This document shows positions 41,577 through 51,606 of a stretch of 64,000 nt of DNA, one piece after another. The first letter of the stretch is position 1. Each line of letters starts with the position of its first letter. This DNA comes from Pseudarthrobacter raffinosi (GTDB lineage Bacteria; Actinomycetota; Actinomycetes; Actinomycetales; Micrococcaceae). Below the pieces are notes generated by a model, which saw nothing but the letters and a program-made list of their open reading frames with translations, was not told where the DNA came from and made no database searches. The translations under genes and the position numbers were made by a program. The stretch is from positions 62,001 to 126,000 of the forward strand of contig NZ_JAMXBH010000012.1 in the NCBI RefSeq assembly GCF_023913735.1, read 5' to 3'.

Positions 41577-42953
41577 GTGGGCAATCATCGGGGATCCGGC
41601 CGGGAGAAGGAGCCCGCGGGCGGCTGCGCCATAGCTGTGCGCGTGCTGGCCGCCAGCGCCGTTGCTGCCGCGTCACTCATCGCCGTCGGCCTCCCTGGAT
41701 CGTCCCCCGTTGAACCCCGCCCGGCAGCTTCGCCGGCGGGTGCCGGACATGTTGGCCTGCCTGAGCTGGCCGGTGCTTTCCTGACGGACAGCCGGGCCTT
41801 GGTTCCGTTTAACCGCACACTGGTCAGGACGATCGCCAAGGGCGGGAGCGCTCCCCTCAACGTGGCCGCCACCGGGCTCACCCGCCCCCGGGAGGGGTCC
41901 CTCATGGCGCCCCTTGAGTTCCTCACTTCAAGCTCTCCATTCGGGTACAGGGTCAGTCCTATCACCGGTGCGGGCGGCGATTTCCACCTGGGCCAGGACT
42001 TCGCTGCAGGCTGCGGCACCAGGGTTTATTCGGCCGACGCCGGCGTGGTCCGTGCCGCCGGGTGGCACCCCTGGGGCGGCGGCAACCGCGTGGAACTAGA
42101 CCACGGCAACGGGCTGATCACCACGTACAACCACTTGGAGGCTGTGGCGGTCCGGACGGGGGACTCCGTGCAGGTGGGCCAGGTCATTGCCCGTGTGGGC
42201 ACCACGGGATGGTCCACCGGCTGCCATCTGCATTTCGAAACCATCCTCAACGGCAAGCACACCAGCCCGCTGAACTGGACACTTCTGCGCATTCGTCAGT
42301 TGGACGAACTCGAGGACATAGCCATGGTCAGCTATGCCAAACCCGTGGACGTCGGCGCGCAACGCTGGGCCATCCCGGTCGCAGAGGACAACAGCCACAC
42401 GGTCCTGGGCGGCGAAGAGGAACTGTCCGAACCGCCGCCGGTGGAGGGATCAGTGACAACGTCGGGACCGCCGGACGAGGCACCCACGGAAGAGCCGTCG
42501 TCGGACGCTACCTCGCCTGAATCCGCATCGCCGGACCCGACTGCGACTGAAACAGCGACAGAATCTTCGACAGAAACAGCCGCTTCGACGGCATCGCCCT
42601 CCCCAACGCCTTCCACGCCCCGGGCAACGAGGACGCCGACGGGAACCTCAAGCGCCACGCCGACGACGACGTCACCCACCCCCACGGGCACCTCACCTGC
42701 CCCCACGGGCACTTCGCCTGCGCCGACGACGAGCGCGTCGCCGTCTCCGACGCCCACTGTCTCCAGGTCGTCGCCGTTCAGGCCTACCTCGCGCCTGACG
42801 CCGACGCCGGCGCCAACGGTGGAGCCAACAGCAACAACGAGTAGCGGGTCCTCAGCCGAAACAGCGTCGCCCTCGCCCTCGTCTTCTACGACAGCTACAT
42901 CCACCGCCACGCCTACCGACACCGCAACATGGTCCGAGTCGGCGGGACCCTGA
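41577..42953 (+). CDS. Secreted M23 (LytM-type) peptidase domain protein with Ser/Thr/Pro tail
   Basis: 458 residues. GTG at 41577 has GGGAG six bases upstream. An N-terminal hydrophobic segment (AIAVRVLAASAVAAASLIAVG) exports it. The LytM domain (about 118-230) has FHLGQDF (first zinc His and Asp), VELDHGNGLITTYNHL and HLHFE (the last His pair), so the metal site is complete and it should cut peptidoglycan cross-bridges or act as an amidase activator. From about residue 280 the chain is a roughly 180-residue Ser/Thr/Pro/Glu tail with short repeats (PTGTSPAPTGTSPAPT), likely wall-spanning and possibly glycosylated. Confidence 0.9.
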   Translation: MGNHRGSGREKEPAGGCAIAVRVLAASAVAAASLIAVGLPGSSPVEPRPAASPAGAGHVGLPELAGAFLTDSRALVPFNRTLVRTIAKGGSAPLNVAATGLTRPREGSLMAPLEFLTSSSPFGYRVSPITGAGGDFHLGQDFAAGCGTRVYSADAGVVRAAGWHPWGGGNRVELDHGNGLITTYNHLEAVAVRTGDSVQVGQVIARVGTTGWSTGCHLHFETILNGKHTSPLNWTLLRIRQLDELEDIAMVSYAKPVDVGAQRWAIPVAEDNSHTVLGGEEELSEPPPVEGSVTTSGPPDEAPTEEPSSDATSPESASPDPTATETATESSTETAASTASPSPTPSTPRATRTPTGTSSATPTTTSPTPTGTSPAPTGTSPAPTTSASPSPTPTVSRSSPFRPTSRLTPTPAPTVEPTATTSSGSSAETASPSPSSSTTATSTATPTDTATWSESAGP

Positions 42954-43033
42954 CAGAGAACTCCCAGACTGCACCCGTACCCTTGATGGTTGGCAACGAA
43001 TCACCTGCATGACCGACCTTCAAGGACGGCGCT

Positions 43034-43561
43034 GTGACAGACCTATACACCATTCCGCTCACCCTCAACGACGGCACCGAAACCGATTTCGGCCGGTTCA
43101 AGGACAACGTGGTGATGGTGGTGAACGTGGCGTCAAAGTGCGGGTTCACTCCTCAGTACGCGGGTTTGGAGACGCTCTCCGAGAAGTTCCGGGACCGCGG
43201 CTTCGACGTGCTCGGAGTTCCGTGCAACCAGTTCGCCGGCCAGGAGCCGGGCAACGACAGCGAGATCGCCGAGTTCTGCGAGCGGAATTTCGGTGTTACC
43301 TTCCCGCTGACGGCCAAGGCCAATGTGCGTGGCAAGGACCAGCATCCGCTCTACGCCGAGCTGACCAGGTTCAAGACCAGTGTGCTGCCCGGCCTGGTGA
43401 AATGGAACTTTGAGAAGTTCCTGGTCAACCGCAAGGGCGAAGTAGTGGCACGCTTCGCGCCCGCCGTCGAACCGGACTCCGCCGAAGTTATCGATGCCAT
43501 AGAAATGGCACTGGCCGAATTTGACGGACCGGCGGCCACAACGGCACTTTCCGGGGCGTAA
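43034..43561 (+). CDS. Glutathione peroxidase family (Cys type)
   Basis: 175 residues. Peroxidatic Cys36 in VASKCGFTPQY, then GVPCNQFAGQEPG with the catalytic Gln, and KWNFEKFLV with Trp/Asn of the tetrad. Cys replaces selenocysteine. As Actinobacteria lack glutathione, the enzyme probably uses thioredoxin. GTG start at 43034 is preceded by AAGGACGG. It removes hydroperoxides in the cytoplasm. Monocistronic by spacing. Confidence 0.95.
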   Translation: MTDLYTIPLTLNDGTETDFGRFKDNVVMVVNVASKCGFTPQYAGLETLSEKFRDRGFDVLGVPCNQFAGQEPGNDSEIAEFCERNFGVTFPLTAKANVRGKDQHPLYAELTRFKTSVLPGLVKWNFEKFLVNRKGEVVARFAPAVEPDSAEVIDAIEMALAEFDGPAATTALSGA

Positions 43562-43684
43562 ATCTTTTGGTTTTTTCCAACTTGGCCGCAGTAATTTACC
43601 CACAGTTTGCCAATTGTCTGATTGGATAATAGTTACTGAAGGGTAGAAGGGAAACGCCGTTTCCCACCAACCACAGAGGCAGCA

Positions 43685-44617
43685 ATGAAGCACATCGAGG
43701 CCGAACACCCCCGGCCACGCCACTTCCTTCTCCACCTGAGCGACCCCCACCTGTTGGGAGGTCCGGATCCCCTTCACGGCGCAGTCGACAGCGAAGCCAA
43801 GCTCATTCAGCTTTTTGAAGAGGTCAAGGCTTCCGGTGCCCGGCCCGAGGCCGTGATCTTCACGGGCGACCTCGCCGACCGGGGCGACCCTGAAGCCTAC
43901 GCAAAGCTCCGGGCCATTGTTGATCCCGCCTGCGAAGACATGGGCGCCCAAGTCATCTGGGCCATGGGCAACCACGACAACCGCGCCAACTTCCGGACCG
44001 GGCTCTTGGACGAGCCGGCGAGCGATGCGCCGGTGGACCGAAGCTACTTCATCAATGGCCTGCGCATCATCACCATGGACACCTCGGTCCCGGGTTACCA
44101 CCACGGCGAGCTAAGCCCGTCACAGCTGGGGTGGCTCACCCGCCAGCTGGATACCCCGGCCCCCGACGGCACCATCCTGGCGCTCCACCATCCGCCGGTC
44201 CCGTCGGTCTTGGACCTTGCCGTGCTCGTGGAACTGCGGGATCAGGCAAGCCTGGCCTCCGTGGTCCGCAACTCCGACGTCCGGACCATTCTTGCCGGGC
44301 ATCTGCACTACTCGACCACCGCCACCTTTGCGGGGATTCCTGTCTCCGTCGCCTCGGCCACGTGCTACACCCAGGACCTCAACGTCGCCGTGGGCGGTAC
44401 CCGCGGCCGGGACGGCGGGCAGGCCTTCAACCTGGTACACGTGTACGAGCACACCATTGTCCACTCCGTGGTTCCGCTGGGGAGCGCGGCCACCGTCGGC
44501 GAGCATGTCACCTCGGAAATGACTGCCGAGAGACTGGCCGCGGCGGGCGTCAGCATCCCTGACAACGCCAAAACAGGAGGCGTCAGGAAGGTAGCCCTTC
44601 CGAACTACGCTATCTAG
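43685..44617 (+). CDS. Metallophosphoesterase, class III cyclic-nucleotide phosphodiesterase type
   Basis: 310 residues with every calcineurin-like motif: [29 protein letters not shown] and GHLHYS. The overall pattern is CpdA/Icc-like, so hydrolysis of cAMP or another phosphodiester is likely; the substrate is unproved. GAGG lies seven bases upstream of the ATG. The C-terminal 60 residues extend the core. A promoter region rich in AT (TTGTCTGATTGGATAATAG) precedes it. Confidence 0.9.
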   Translation: MKHIEAEHPRPRHFLLHLSDPHLLGGPDPLHGAVDSEAKLIQLFEEVKASGARPEAVIFTGDLADRGDPEAYAKLRAIVDPACEDMGAQVIWAMGNHDNRANFRTGLLDEPASDAPVDRSYFINGLRIITMDTSVPGYHHGELSPSQLGWLTRQLDTPAPDGTILALHHPPVPSVLDLAVLVELRDQASLASVVRNSDVRTILAGHLHYSTTATFAGIPVSVASATCYTQDLNVAVGGTRGRDGGQAFNLVHVYEHTIVHSVVPLGSAATVGEHVTSEMTAERLAAAGVSIPDNAKTGGVRKVALPNYAI

Positions 44618-44640
44618 CGCGCGAAGCCCGGCGGGTCGGA

Positions 44641-44673
44641 AGCCCTGACGTGGGCGCGACCAACGTCAGGGCT
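44641..44673. terminator. Bidirectional hairpin between convergent genes
   Basis: AGCCCTGACGT and ACGTCAGGGCT pair perfectly around an 11-base loop, between the phosphoesterase and the Stealth gene. Confidence 0.7.
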
Positions 44674-44680
44674 GCGAGCG

Positions 44681-46351
44681 TCAGAGCTCCCAGGGCGCCT
44701 TGATGGGGTAGTACTTCTCCAGGAAGTCGGTCACGGTCTCGGCGCGCTCGTCCGCGGGGACTTCGGGGAAACTGCCGTCGTTGAGGCAGAAGAAGTCCAT
44801 GTTCCGCTTGGCCAGCAGCTTGGGCAGGGAGTTCAGCCCGGCGCGGGCGGTGGTGTCCACGTAACGCACCTTGGCTGCGGTCTGCGTGACCGCACGGCCT
44901 GTCAGCAGCGCGTAGTAGTGGTAGAAGGAATTGGTGACCGAGATGTTGTCCGCGGCGCGGAACCTGCTCGCCGCCGTCTTCTGGAACTCCTCCGGGAACT
45001 CACGCTCCATCCTGGCCACAACGCTGCGCCGCAGCGGGGCGGCGGTGTGTTCCAGGTGCCGCGTGGTGATCCGACCGAACCGGTTCCAGAGCAGCTTGCG
45101 GTTCACGCGGGCGGCGTTCTCGAAGCCACTGCGCTCGGCATCGTTGTCGCCCAGCCCGATCCGGGTCTCGGCCTCGATGAACTTCGTGACGCCGCCCGGG
45201 GTGAAGAACATGTCCGGGCCCACCGAGCGGCCGAAGAACATGTCGTCATTCGAGTAGAGGAAGTGCTCGGAGAGGCCCTCGATGTGGTGGAGCTGGCATT
45301 CCACTGCCTGCGAGTTGTGCGTGGGCAGCACTGCGGGATCGGCGAAAAACTCATCGCTGCGGACAATGGTCACCGACGGGTGCTCCGCGAGCCACTCCGG
45401 GGCGGGGGAGTCTGTGGCGATAAAGATGCGGCGGATCCAGGGCGCGAACATGTAGACGGAGCGCAGGGCGTATTTGAGTTCGTTGATCTGCCGGAAGCGG
45501 GCTTCGTGGTCGTCGCCTTCGCCGAGAACCACACCCTGCTGCTGGGCACGGCGGGCCGCGATGTATTCGGGAGAGCTGCCATCAACCCACGAAAACACCA
45601 GGTCGACGTCGAAGCTGATGTCGCTGGCATGGTCGGCGAACATGTTCTCGATGGTGGGCCAGGTGTGGCCGTACCGTTCAACCGTCCCGCGGACAGCGTC
45701 CTGGGACTGCATGGTGCGGCGGGTCAGGGAGTTTTCGATCGGGAGGATCAGCTGATCGCCCTCAAAGCTCCAGAGCTCAATCTGGACGCCGGCGGAGGAA
45801 CCGAACTCGAAACCGCCGTCGGGTTCAACCCGCGGACGGTAGAGGCGGAAGATGCGGGCCTGACGGTTGGGGGAGAGATCCCCGTCGGCAACCAGCACGG
45901 AGGACTTCTTTTTCGCGTCCACGGTCATGGAGTACACGGGCTCGTTGCGGCAGGCTTCCACCAAGGCCGCCCGCAGCTTCTTGCGGTCTTTCCAGTCCAG
46001 GGCGATGACCGGACGGTCGTTGTTGCCGCGCACCAAAAGGTAGTCCAGCCCGGCCTCCGCGAGGACGCCCCGCAGGAACAGCAGGTCCTCAACCATGGCC
46101 TGGTACGGCGTCCGGTTGTGGTTGATCAGGGCATACCTGCCCTTGTGCCGGACGACGTCCGGCCGGTGCTTGAGCCGCGCCTCAGCAGCCGGAGATGTCA
46201 CCTCCGCATGCGTGCGCGGTTCTACGGACGCCTGGCCGCCGTAGTAGATCTCGTCCTGGACAGGTGCTTCTGTAATGGTTGTCTCCGTCGCGGCTAAATG
46301 GTAAGCGTTCTTATCTGAATAATAGCGCGACCCCCAAAATGGCAGTCTCAA
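44681..46351 (-). CDS. Stealth family protein (hexose-1-phosphotransferase type)
   Basis: About 556 residues. The Stealth regions are present in order: CR1 VDLVFSWVDGSSPEY, CR2 RFRQINELKYALRSVYMFAPW with IRRIFIATD, CR3 HHIEGLSEHFLYSNDDMFFGR, and CR4 near the C-terminus (NDGSFPEVP). Stealth proteins build phosphate-linked surface polysaccharides. The start is uncertain: TTG at 46351 begins in an AT-rich promoter-like stretch without a ribosome site, while ATT at 46276 has GGAG six bases upstream and no ATG/GTG/TTG is available nearby. A HAD phosphatase-like gene ends 26 bases upstream, suggesting one operon. Confidence 0.9.
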   Translation of the reverse strand: MRLPFWGSRYYSDKNAYHLAATETTITEAPVQDEIYYGGQASVEPRTHAEVTSPAAEARLKHRPDVVRHKGRYALINHNRTPYQAMVEDLLFLRGVLAEAGLDYLLVRGNNDRPVIALDWKDRKKLRAALVEACRNEPVYSMTVDAKKKSSVLVADGDLSPNRQARIFRLYRPRVEPDGGFEFGSSAGVQIELWSFEGDQLILPIENSLTRRTMQSQDAVRGTVERYGHTWPTIENMFADHASDISFDVDLVFSWVDGSSPEYIAARRAQQQGVVLGEGDDHEARFRQINELKYALRSVYMFAPWIRRIFIATDSPAPEWLAEHPSVTIVRSDEFFADPAVLPTHNSQAVECQLHHIEGLSEHFLYSNDDMFFGRSVGPDMFFTPGGVTKFIEAETRIGLGDNDAERSGFENAARVNRKLLWNRFGRITTRHLEHTAAPLRRSVVARMEREFPEEFQKTAASRFRAADNISVTNSFYHYYALLTGRAVTQTAAKVRYVDTTARAGLNSLPKLLAKRNMDFFCLNDGSFPEVPADERAETVTDFLEKYYPIKAPWEL

Positions 46352-46377
46352 ACGGGCGCCGCCGGCCGGGGACGGGC

Positions 46378-47307
46378 TCAGCCGGCCATGGCCTCCCGCC
46401 AGCTGCGCAGGTAAGCTCCGCCGGCGTCGTCGTGAATGACATCTTCCCCAAGCCCGAGATCGGTGGCGGTCAACACGTCATAGGGCTTTACCGGAACGCC
46501 GTCCGCCGGGCGGACATCAACGTGTTTTACGGGGTGGTCATTGTGGTGGAGCCAGTCCGCCATGGCGTAGTCCGTGCGGGAATCACCTACCGTCCGCCAC
46601 GCCAGCGGCGTGATGCCCTGTGCCGCCAGCAACTCCACGGCGCGGCTGGCGCCGAGGTCCTTGCCCAGCCGCACTGACTCAATATCGGTGGAAATGATGG
46701 TGGGATCGACGCGGTAGTCCACCTCGTCGTCGGAATTCGGTGCGTGGTGCTCCAGGCGGACCACGCCCATGCCGTGGCGGGTCATGAGGTCCATGGCGTC
46801 GGAGTCGAAAAGCTTCTGTTCGGCCAGGTAGTCGGCGGAGGGCACCTCGATGTGCTGCTCAACGGACACCATGGCACGTTTCGTCTCGTCAAAAGACATG
46901 TGCCTGGAGTAGTCCTCGGCCACGAGCCGGCGGACGTCATCGCCGTAGGCCTTGGGCACGGCCAGTTCGTGATCAACGTGGATGGGGCCGGGCCCGGCGG
47001 CGGTGTAGCTGAACCACACGGCGCCCTTCTCGCAAATGGCGTGGATGACTGTCCCGGCGGGAATGCCGGCGGCGATCATCGGCTCCATGACCTGCTCCCG
47101 GATGAAGGTATCGGAGCGGCCGGTATTGAAAATGACCGGAATTCCGGCAGTGGCCAGCGCCACGAGATCGGCAATGATGCCGGGTTTCACGTTACGGGTC
47201 ACGGGGCTGGCCACGGGTCCGTCAACGTCGAGCAGGAGGGCGAGGGGTGGGGTGGACGGCAGGCGGACGCCGGGCGTGGTGCTGGCAGGGAATTCGGGTG
47301 CAGTCAT
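46378..47307 (-). CDS. HAD superfamily hydrolase, sucrose-phosphatase-like
   Basis: 309 residues: LALLLDVDGPVASPVT (motif I), PVIFNTGRSDTFIREQV (motif II Thr), SVRLGKDLGASRAVELL (motif III Lys) and WRTVGDSRTDYAMADWL (motif IV). The sequence between motifs II and III is a C2B-type cap, as in sucrose- or trehalose-phosphatases. It should be a cytosolic sugar phosphatase. Being upstream of and close to the Stealth gene, it may process the sugar phosphates used there. ATG at 47307 has GGAG only two bases upstream, so initiation may be leaderless. Confidence 0.85.
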   Translation of the reverse strand: MTAPEFPASTTPGVRLPSTPPLALLLDVDGPVASPVTRNVKPGIIADLVALATAGIPVIFNTGRSDTFIREQVMEPMIAAGIPAGTVIHAICEKGAVWFSYTAAGPGPIHVDHELAVPKAYGDDVRRLVAEDYSRHMSFDETKRAMVSVEQHIEVPSADYLAEQKLFDSDAMDLMTRHGMGVVRLEHHAPNSDDEVDYRVDPTIISTDIESVRLGKDLGASRAVELLAAQGITPLAWRTVGDSRTDYAMADWLHHNDHPVKHVDVRPADGVPVKPYDVLTATDLGLGEDVIHDDAGGAYLRSWREAMAG

Positions 47308-47453
47308 GGCTCCATTGTGTCAGCCACGGGCCTCTGATCCTGCGCCGGCGGCGCGATGTCCACGGCATGTGACAGATGGTCACTGTTTGGCTACAACCTT
47401 GGGATGCTGCGGGCCGGACACTTCTCTTGGGCCCCCAAGCTGCTTAGGGTGGC

Positions 47454-47756
47454 ATGGTGATCTTCAAAGCTGTGGGCGAGGGACGCCCGTATCCCGACCA
47501 TGGTTTCAACACGCCCAAACAGTGGGCGTCGCTGCCGCCGCGCCCTGTCCGCCTGGACGAACTGGTGACCACCAAACGGACGCTCGACCTCGAAGCGCTC
47601 CTGGCCGAAGACTCCACCTTTTTCGGAGACCTCTTCCCCCACGTGGTGCAGTACCAGGGAATCCTGTACCTGGAGGACGGGCTGCACCGCGCCGTCCGGA
47701 CAGCGCTGCACCAGCGGACCGCCATCCACGCCCGCGTGCTGGTCATAGATGGCTAG
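47454..47756 (+). CDS. Small ParB-like domain protein
   Basis: 100 residues. PVRLDELVTTKRTLDLEALL, then VQYQGILYLEDGLHRAVRTALHQRTAIHARVLVI. The DG-HR pattern followed by a helix and closing strand is the ParB/sulfiredoxin-like fold core. Homologues are annotated variously, including as VapB-type antitoxin; no toxin gene is nearby. It overlaps the next gene by eight bases, so they are translated together. Function unknown. Confidence 0.72.
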   Translation: MVIFKAVGEGRPYPDHGFNTPKQWASLPPRPVRLDELVTTKRTLDLEALLAEDSTFFGDLFPHVVQYQGILYLEDGLHRAVRTALHQRTAIHARVLVIDG

Positions 47757-48420
47757 GAAACCCAAGGACGCCAGCGTCCTGCACGGCCACCACGTTGTCA
47801 CCGGCCCCGAACTGCGGGCCACGTTTGAGGCTGCCGGAGACCCCGACAACCCGGTGCGGGTCCGCCGCCGCGTGGTGCATGGAGTGGTCCTGGTATTGCT
47901 GCTGGGCCTCATTGCCGGCGCCATCATCGTTGCGTTGGCCATCATGAGCGGACAGCTGAAGCTTCCGACGACGTTGGGCAGCAATGAGCCCCGGACCACC
48001 TGTCCCGGGGCCACCTTTGACTACACCCCCAACGACAAAATCAACCTCAACGTCTACAACTCCACCAGCCGCCCCGGTCTGGCCCGCTCCGTGGCGGATG
48101 AGTTGCTGGTCCGTAAGTTTGTGGTGGGTGCCGTGGCCAACACGGAGGCCGGCTTCCGCGGCGTGGCTGCGGTGGTTTCAGGGGCTGCCGGGCAGTCTGC
48201 GGCCTTCAGCGTCCAACGGAACCTGCCCGGCTCCGACTACTTCCAGGACGGCCGGACGGACGCCAGCGTTGACGTGATTCTTTCCAGCGATTTCCAAGAG
48301 CTGGCCGCCGCGGACCGTGTGGACCAGACGCCAGGGACGCTCAGCTGCCCGCGTGAAAGCCGGCGGATCGCGGACGATGCCAAGTGGCCGGTGATTCCGA
48401 CGGCCGGCGCCACACCCTAG
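47749..48420 (+). CDS. LytR_C-domain membrane protein
   Basis: 223 residues. A basic cytosolic N-terminus is followed by one TM (VVHGVVLVLLLGLIAGAIIVALAI, about 42-66), then a LytR_C domain outside: INLNVYNSTSRPGLARSVADEL, RKFVVGAVANTEAGF, ASVDVILSSDF. LytR_C domains accompany wall-polymer ligases (LCP proteins), but no LCP catalytic domain is present. Coupled to the ParB-like gene by an 8-base overlap. Confidence 0.88.
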   Translation: MARKPKDASVLHGHHVVTGPELRATFEAAGDPDNPVRVRRRVVHGVVLVLLLGLIAGAIIVALAIMSGQLKLPTTLGSNEPRTTCPGATFDYTPNDKINLNVYNSTSRPGLARSVADELLVRKFVVGAVANTEAGFRGVAAVVSGAAGQSAAFSVQRNLPGSDYFQDGRTDASVDVILSSDFQELAAADRVDQTPGTLSCPRESRRIADDAKWPVIPTAGATP

Positions 48421-48444
48421 GCCCAGGCTCTAGGCCCCCACGCC

Positions 48445-49074
48445 CTAGCTGATGAGCAGGGGTGCGCCGTCGTCGTCGAACCTTGCTCCGGCGCCCAGCT
48501 GGATGAACCGCACGGTCCGAGCGATCCGGGCCTCAAGTTCGGCGGGCTCGTTGCTGCCGCGTGCGGCGCTGGAGGAGAGCGTGCCGTGGATGAGCTGCGC
48601 CTGCTGGCCAATGTCCGCTTGCGGCAGGTACCCCTGCGCCATGCCGTCCCGGAGGATGCCCTGCAGCAGGACGCTGAGTTCACCCACGTGGTCGGCCAGT
48701 TTCGCAAAGGACGACGGCGACAGCACCGCCGCCATCGCGGGTCCGGGCGGGAGGTGGCGGCGGCTAAGGTCCTCCACCTGGGTGCGCACGTACAGGGCCA
48801 GCCGTTCGACGGGGTTCTCGAGCCTGCTCAGAGACTCCCGGAGTTCGGCGAGGAAGCGCTCGGTCTCATCCAGGGCGTAGGAGATCAGGAGTTCTTCGAT
48901 GTCCGCGTAATAGTTGTACACCGCGGTCCGCCCCACGCCGGCATGCCGGGCGACGTCCGTCATGGTCAGTCCGGGCAGGCCGTGCGTGAACAGGAGTTCC
49001 CCGAACGCTGTCAGGACCCTGCGTTGAGTCTCGGCGCGTTGCGCGGCGTTGTTGGCCGCCGAAATCCTGGGCAT
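48445..49074 (-). CDS. TetR family transcriptional regulator
   Basis: 209 residues. The N-terminal helix-turn-helix is clear: RRVLTAFGELLFTHGLPGLTMTDVARHAGVGRTAVYNYYADIEELL. The C-terminal ligand domain is all helical, with no hint of ligand. The ATG has no ribosome site but a TAAAGT box seven bases upstream, so it may be leaderless. An operator-like repeat overlaps this promoter. The divergent partner is unclear, as the next gene (FrnE-like) is on the same strand upstream. Confidence 0.92.
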   Translation of the reverse strand: MPRISAANNAAQRAETQRRVLTAFGELLFTHGLPGLTMTDVARHAGVGRTAVYNYYADIEELLISYALDETERFLAELRESLSRLENPVERLALYVRTQVEDLSRRHLPPGPAMAAVLSPSSFAKLADHVGELSVLLQGILRDGMAQGYLPQADIGQQAQLIHGTLSSSAARGSNEPAELEARIARTVRFIQLGAGARFDDDGAPLLIS

Positions 49075-49077
49075 GCA

Positions 49078-49104
49078 GACACTTTACCGCGATGTGTCAG
49101 TAAA
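49078..49104. promoter_or_regulatory. Candidate TetR operator
   Basis: Two interleaved inverted repeats, GACAC-N11-GTGTC and TTTAC-N12-GTAAA, sit across the promoter of the TetR gene, suggesting autoregulation. Confidence 0.5.
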
Positions 49105-49122
49105 CTCTCTCATCGGGCCGTG

Positions 49123-49830
49123 TCAGACCGCGCAGCCGTCCGGGCCGCAGGCCTCGCCGTCGTTGCCGTCCGCGGCGGTGACCAGAACCAGGGGGTTGGT
49201 CTCCTGCCAGGCCTGGTTGAGCGCCGCCGTGAACGTTTCGGCGGGCTGGGCACCCGAGAGGCCAAACTTGCGGTCAATCACAAAAAACGGCACGCCCGTG
49301 ATGCCCAGGGCGCGGGCTTCCTCGAAATCGAAGCGGACGTCGTCGGCGTACTTGTCCGTGGTGAAGAGCTCGGCGACGTCATCGGTGTTGAGGCCCAGCT
49401 CCTGGCCCAGGGCGGTGAGGTACTCGGCGCTGCCGATGTCCTTGCCGTGCTCGAAATGGTCGCTCAGCAGGCGTTCCTTCGCGGCATCCTGCTGTCCGTG
49501 CTGCGCCGCGAGGTGGATCAGTCGGTGGGCGGTGAAGCTGTTGGCCACCACCACCTGGTCGAACCGGTAGTTCAGGCCCTCGCCCTTGGCCTGCTCGGTG
49601 ACGTGGTCAAACATCTGCAAGACCTGCGCCTGGGCCATGCCCTTGCGCGTGCTCAGATACTCCAGTTCGGTGCCGTCATAGTGCTCGGGAAGGGTGGGGT
49701 CCAGCTGGTAGCTGCGCCACTTCACCTCAACAGCGTCGCGGTGCGGGAACTCGGCCAGGGCGGCCTCGAACCGGCGCTTGCCGATGTAGCACCACGGACA
49801 CGCGACGTCTGACCAGATCTCAATCTTCAT
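49123..49830 (-). CDS. DsbA-family (FrnE-like) thiol oxidoreductase
   Basis: 235 residues. IEIWSDVACPWCYIGKRRFE holds the CPWC active site, and the long helical insert and GVPFFVIDRKFGLSGAQ (cis-Pro loop) are typical of FrnE/2-hydroxychromene isomerase-type DsbA proteins. There is no signal peptide, so it is cytosolic. The chain ends with a Cys pair (GEACGPDGCAV) that could be a second redox or metal site. ATG 49830 and GTG 49839 are both possible starts. Confidence 0.93.
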   Translation of the reverse strand: MKIEIWSDVACPWCYIGKRRFEAALAEFPHRDAVEVKWRSYQLDPTLPEHYDGTELEYLSTRKGMAQAQVLQMFDHVTEQAKGEGLNYRFDQVVVANSFTAHRLIHLAAQHGQQDAAKERLLSDHFEHGKDIGSAEYLTALGQELGLNTDDVAELFTTDKYADDVRFDFEEARALGITGVPFFVIDRKFGLSGAQPAETFTAALNQAWQETNPLVLVTAADGNDGEACGPDGCAV

Positions 49831-49894
49831 GCTTGCCACAACCCCGCCTGCCCCGGGGCCATTCCGCGGCGGGGTGTCAGATTGGTCACCATTG

Positions 49895-49951
49895 AGCGCG
49901 AACAGACACTTGAGGCCCTCAGCCGCGCGGCCTCAAGTGTCCCTTCGCGCT
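49895..49951. repeat. Palindromic intergenic repeat, family D
   Basis: AGCGCGAA-CA-GACACTTGAGGC pairs with GCCTCAAGTGTC-CC-TTCGCGCT around an 11-base loop. It lies between the GNAT gene and the FrnE-like gene, both minus strand. Single copy in this window. Confidence 0.75.
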
Positions 49952-49999
49952 GGGTATTCGCGCTGGGTGTGGGCGGTGGGTGTGTCGCGTTGGGTGGGG

Positions 50000-50530
50000 T
50001 CAGACGGCGCGTTCGAGGACGAAGTCGTGCTCCACGGTGGTTCCCAGCCGGAAGGACTTGCTGCCCACCTTGTGGAAGCCGGACTTTTCGTAGAACCGGA
50101 TGGCCCGGGCGTTCCGGCTGTTGACCCCCAGCCATACTCCGGCCGCGCCCGCTTCTGCCGCCGCCCGGAGGCTGGCGTGCATCAGTTCGCCGGCCGCGCC
50201 CAGGCCGTGGTGTTCGGGGTGGACGTAGCATTTGCTGAGCTCCACGGAGGGCAGGACTTTCAGCGCCGCCGCGACATCCGGATCCTCTGCTGGCCGGTTC
50301 AACAGCAGGCTGTAGCCGCGGAGCGCCCCGTCCGCGTCAATGACCAGGATGGTGACATCAGGATCCGCCAGGTACTCCCGGAAGTGCCGTTCGCTGAGCG
50401 TGTTGGCCAAGTGCGCGGCAATGTCCTCGGGTGACGACGACGGCGGGCACGCCAGCGGGAAGGTGACGGCCGCCAGGTCGGCGAGCCGGCCGGCGTCGTC
50501 CGTTGTTGCCTTTCGAATCGTGTGGGTCAT
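50000..50530 (-). CDS. GNAT family N-acetyltransferase
   Basis: 176 residues. The GNAT core is seen as VTILVIDADGALRGYSLL (beta 2-4), VELSKCYVHPEHHGLGAAGELM (acetyl-CoA pyrophosphate loop, Q/RxxGxG/A variant HHGLGAAG) and VWLGVNSRNARAIRFYEKSGF with KVGSKSFRLG. The acceptor is unknown. It is close to RimI-like alanine acetyltransferases in layout, but that is not decisive. Confidence 0.92.
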   Translation of the reverse strand: MTHTIRKATTDDAGRLADLAAVTFPLACPPSSSPEDIAAHLANTLSERHFREYLADPDVTILVIDADGALRGYSLLLNRPAEDPDVAAALKVLPSVELSKCYVHPEHHGLGAAGELMHASLRAAAEAGAAGVWLGVNSRNARAIRFYEKSGFHKVGSKSFRLGTTVEHDFVLERAV

Positions 50531-50552
50531 GCAGGGATTCTACGTGCGCTTC

Positions 50553-51554
<1,002 letters not shown>

Positions 51555-51606
51555 GTCAGGCTCCTTCGGAGGGCGGGCGTTGCCAGCTGGATGGTCTCGG
51601 ATCGGC

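Noticed and set aside
47454..47756. Toxin-antitoxin pair
   Set aside because: Homologues may be labelled VapB, but no PIN-domain toxin is adjacent; the partner gene is a LytR_C membrane protein.
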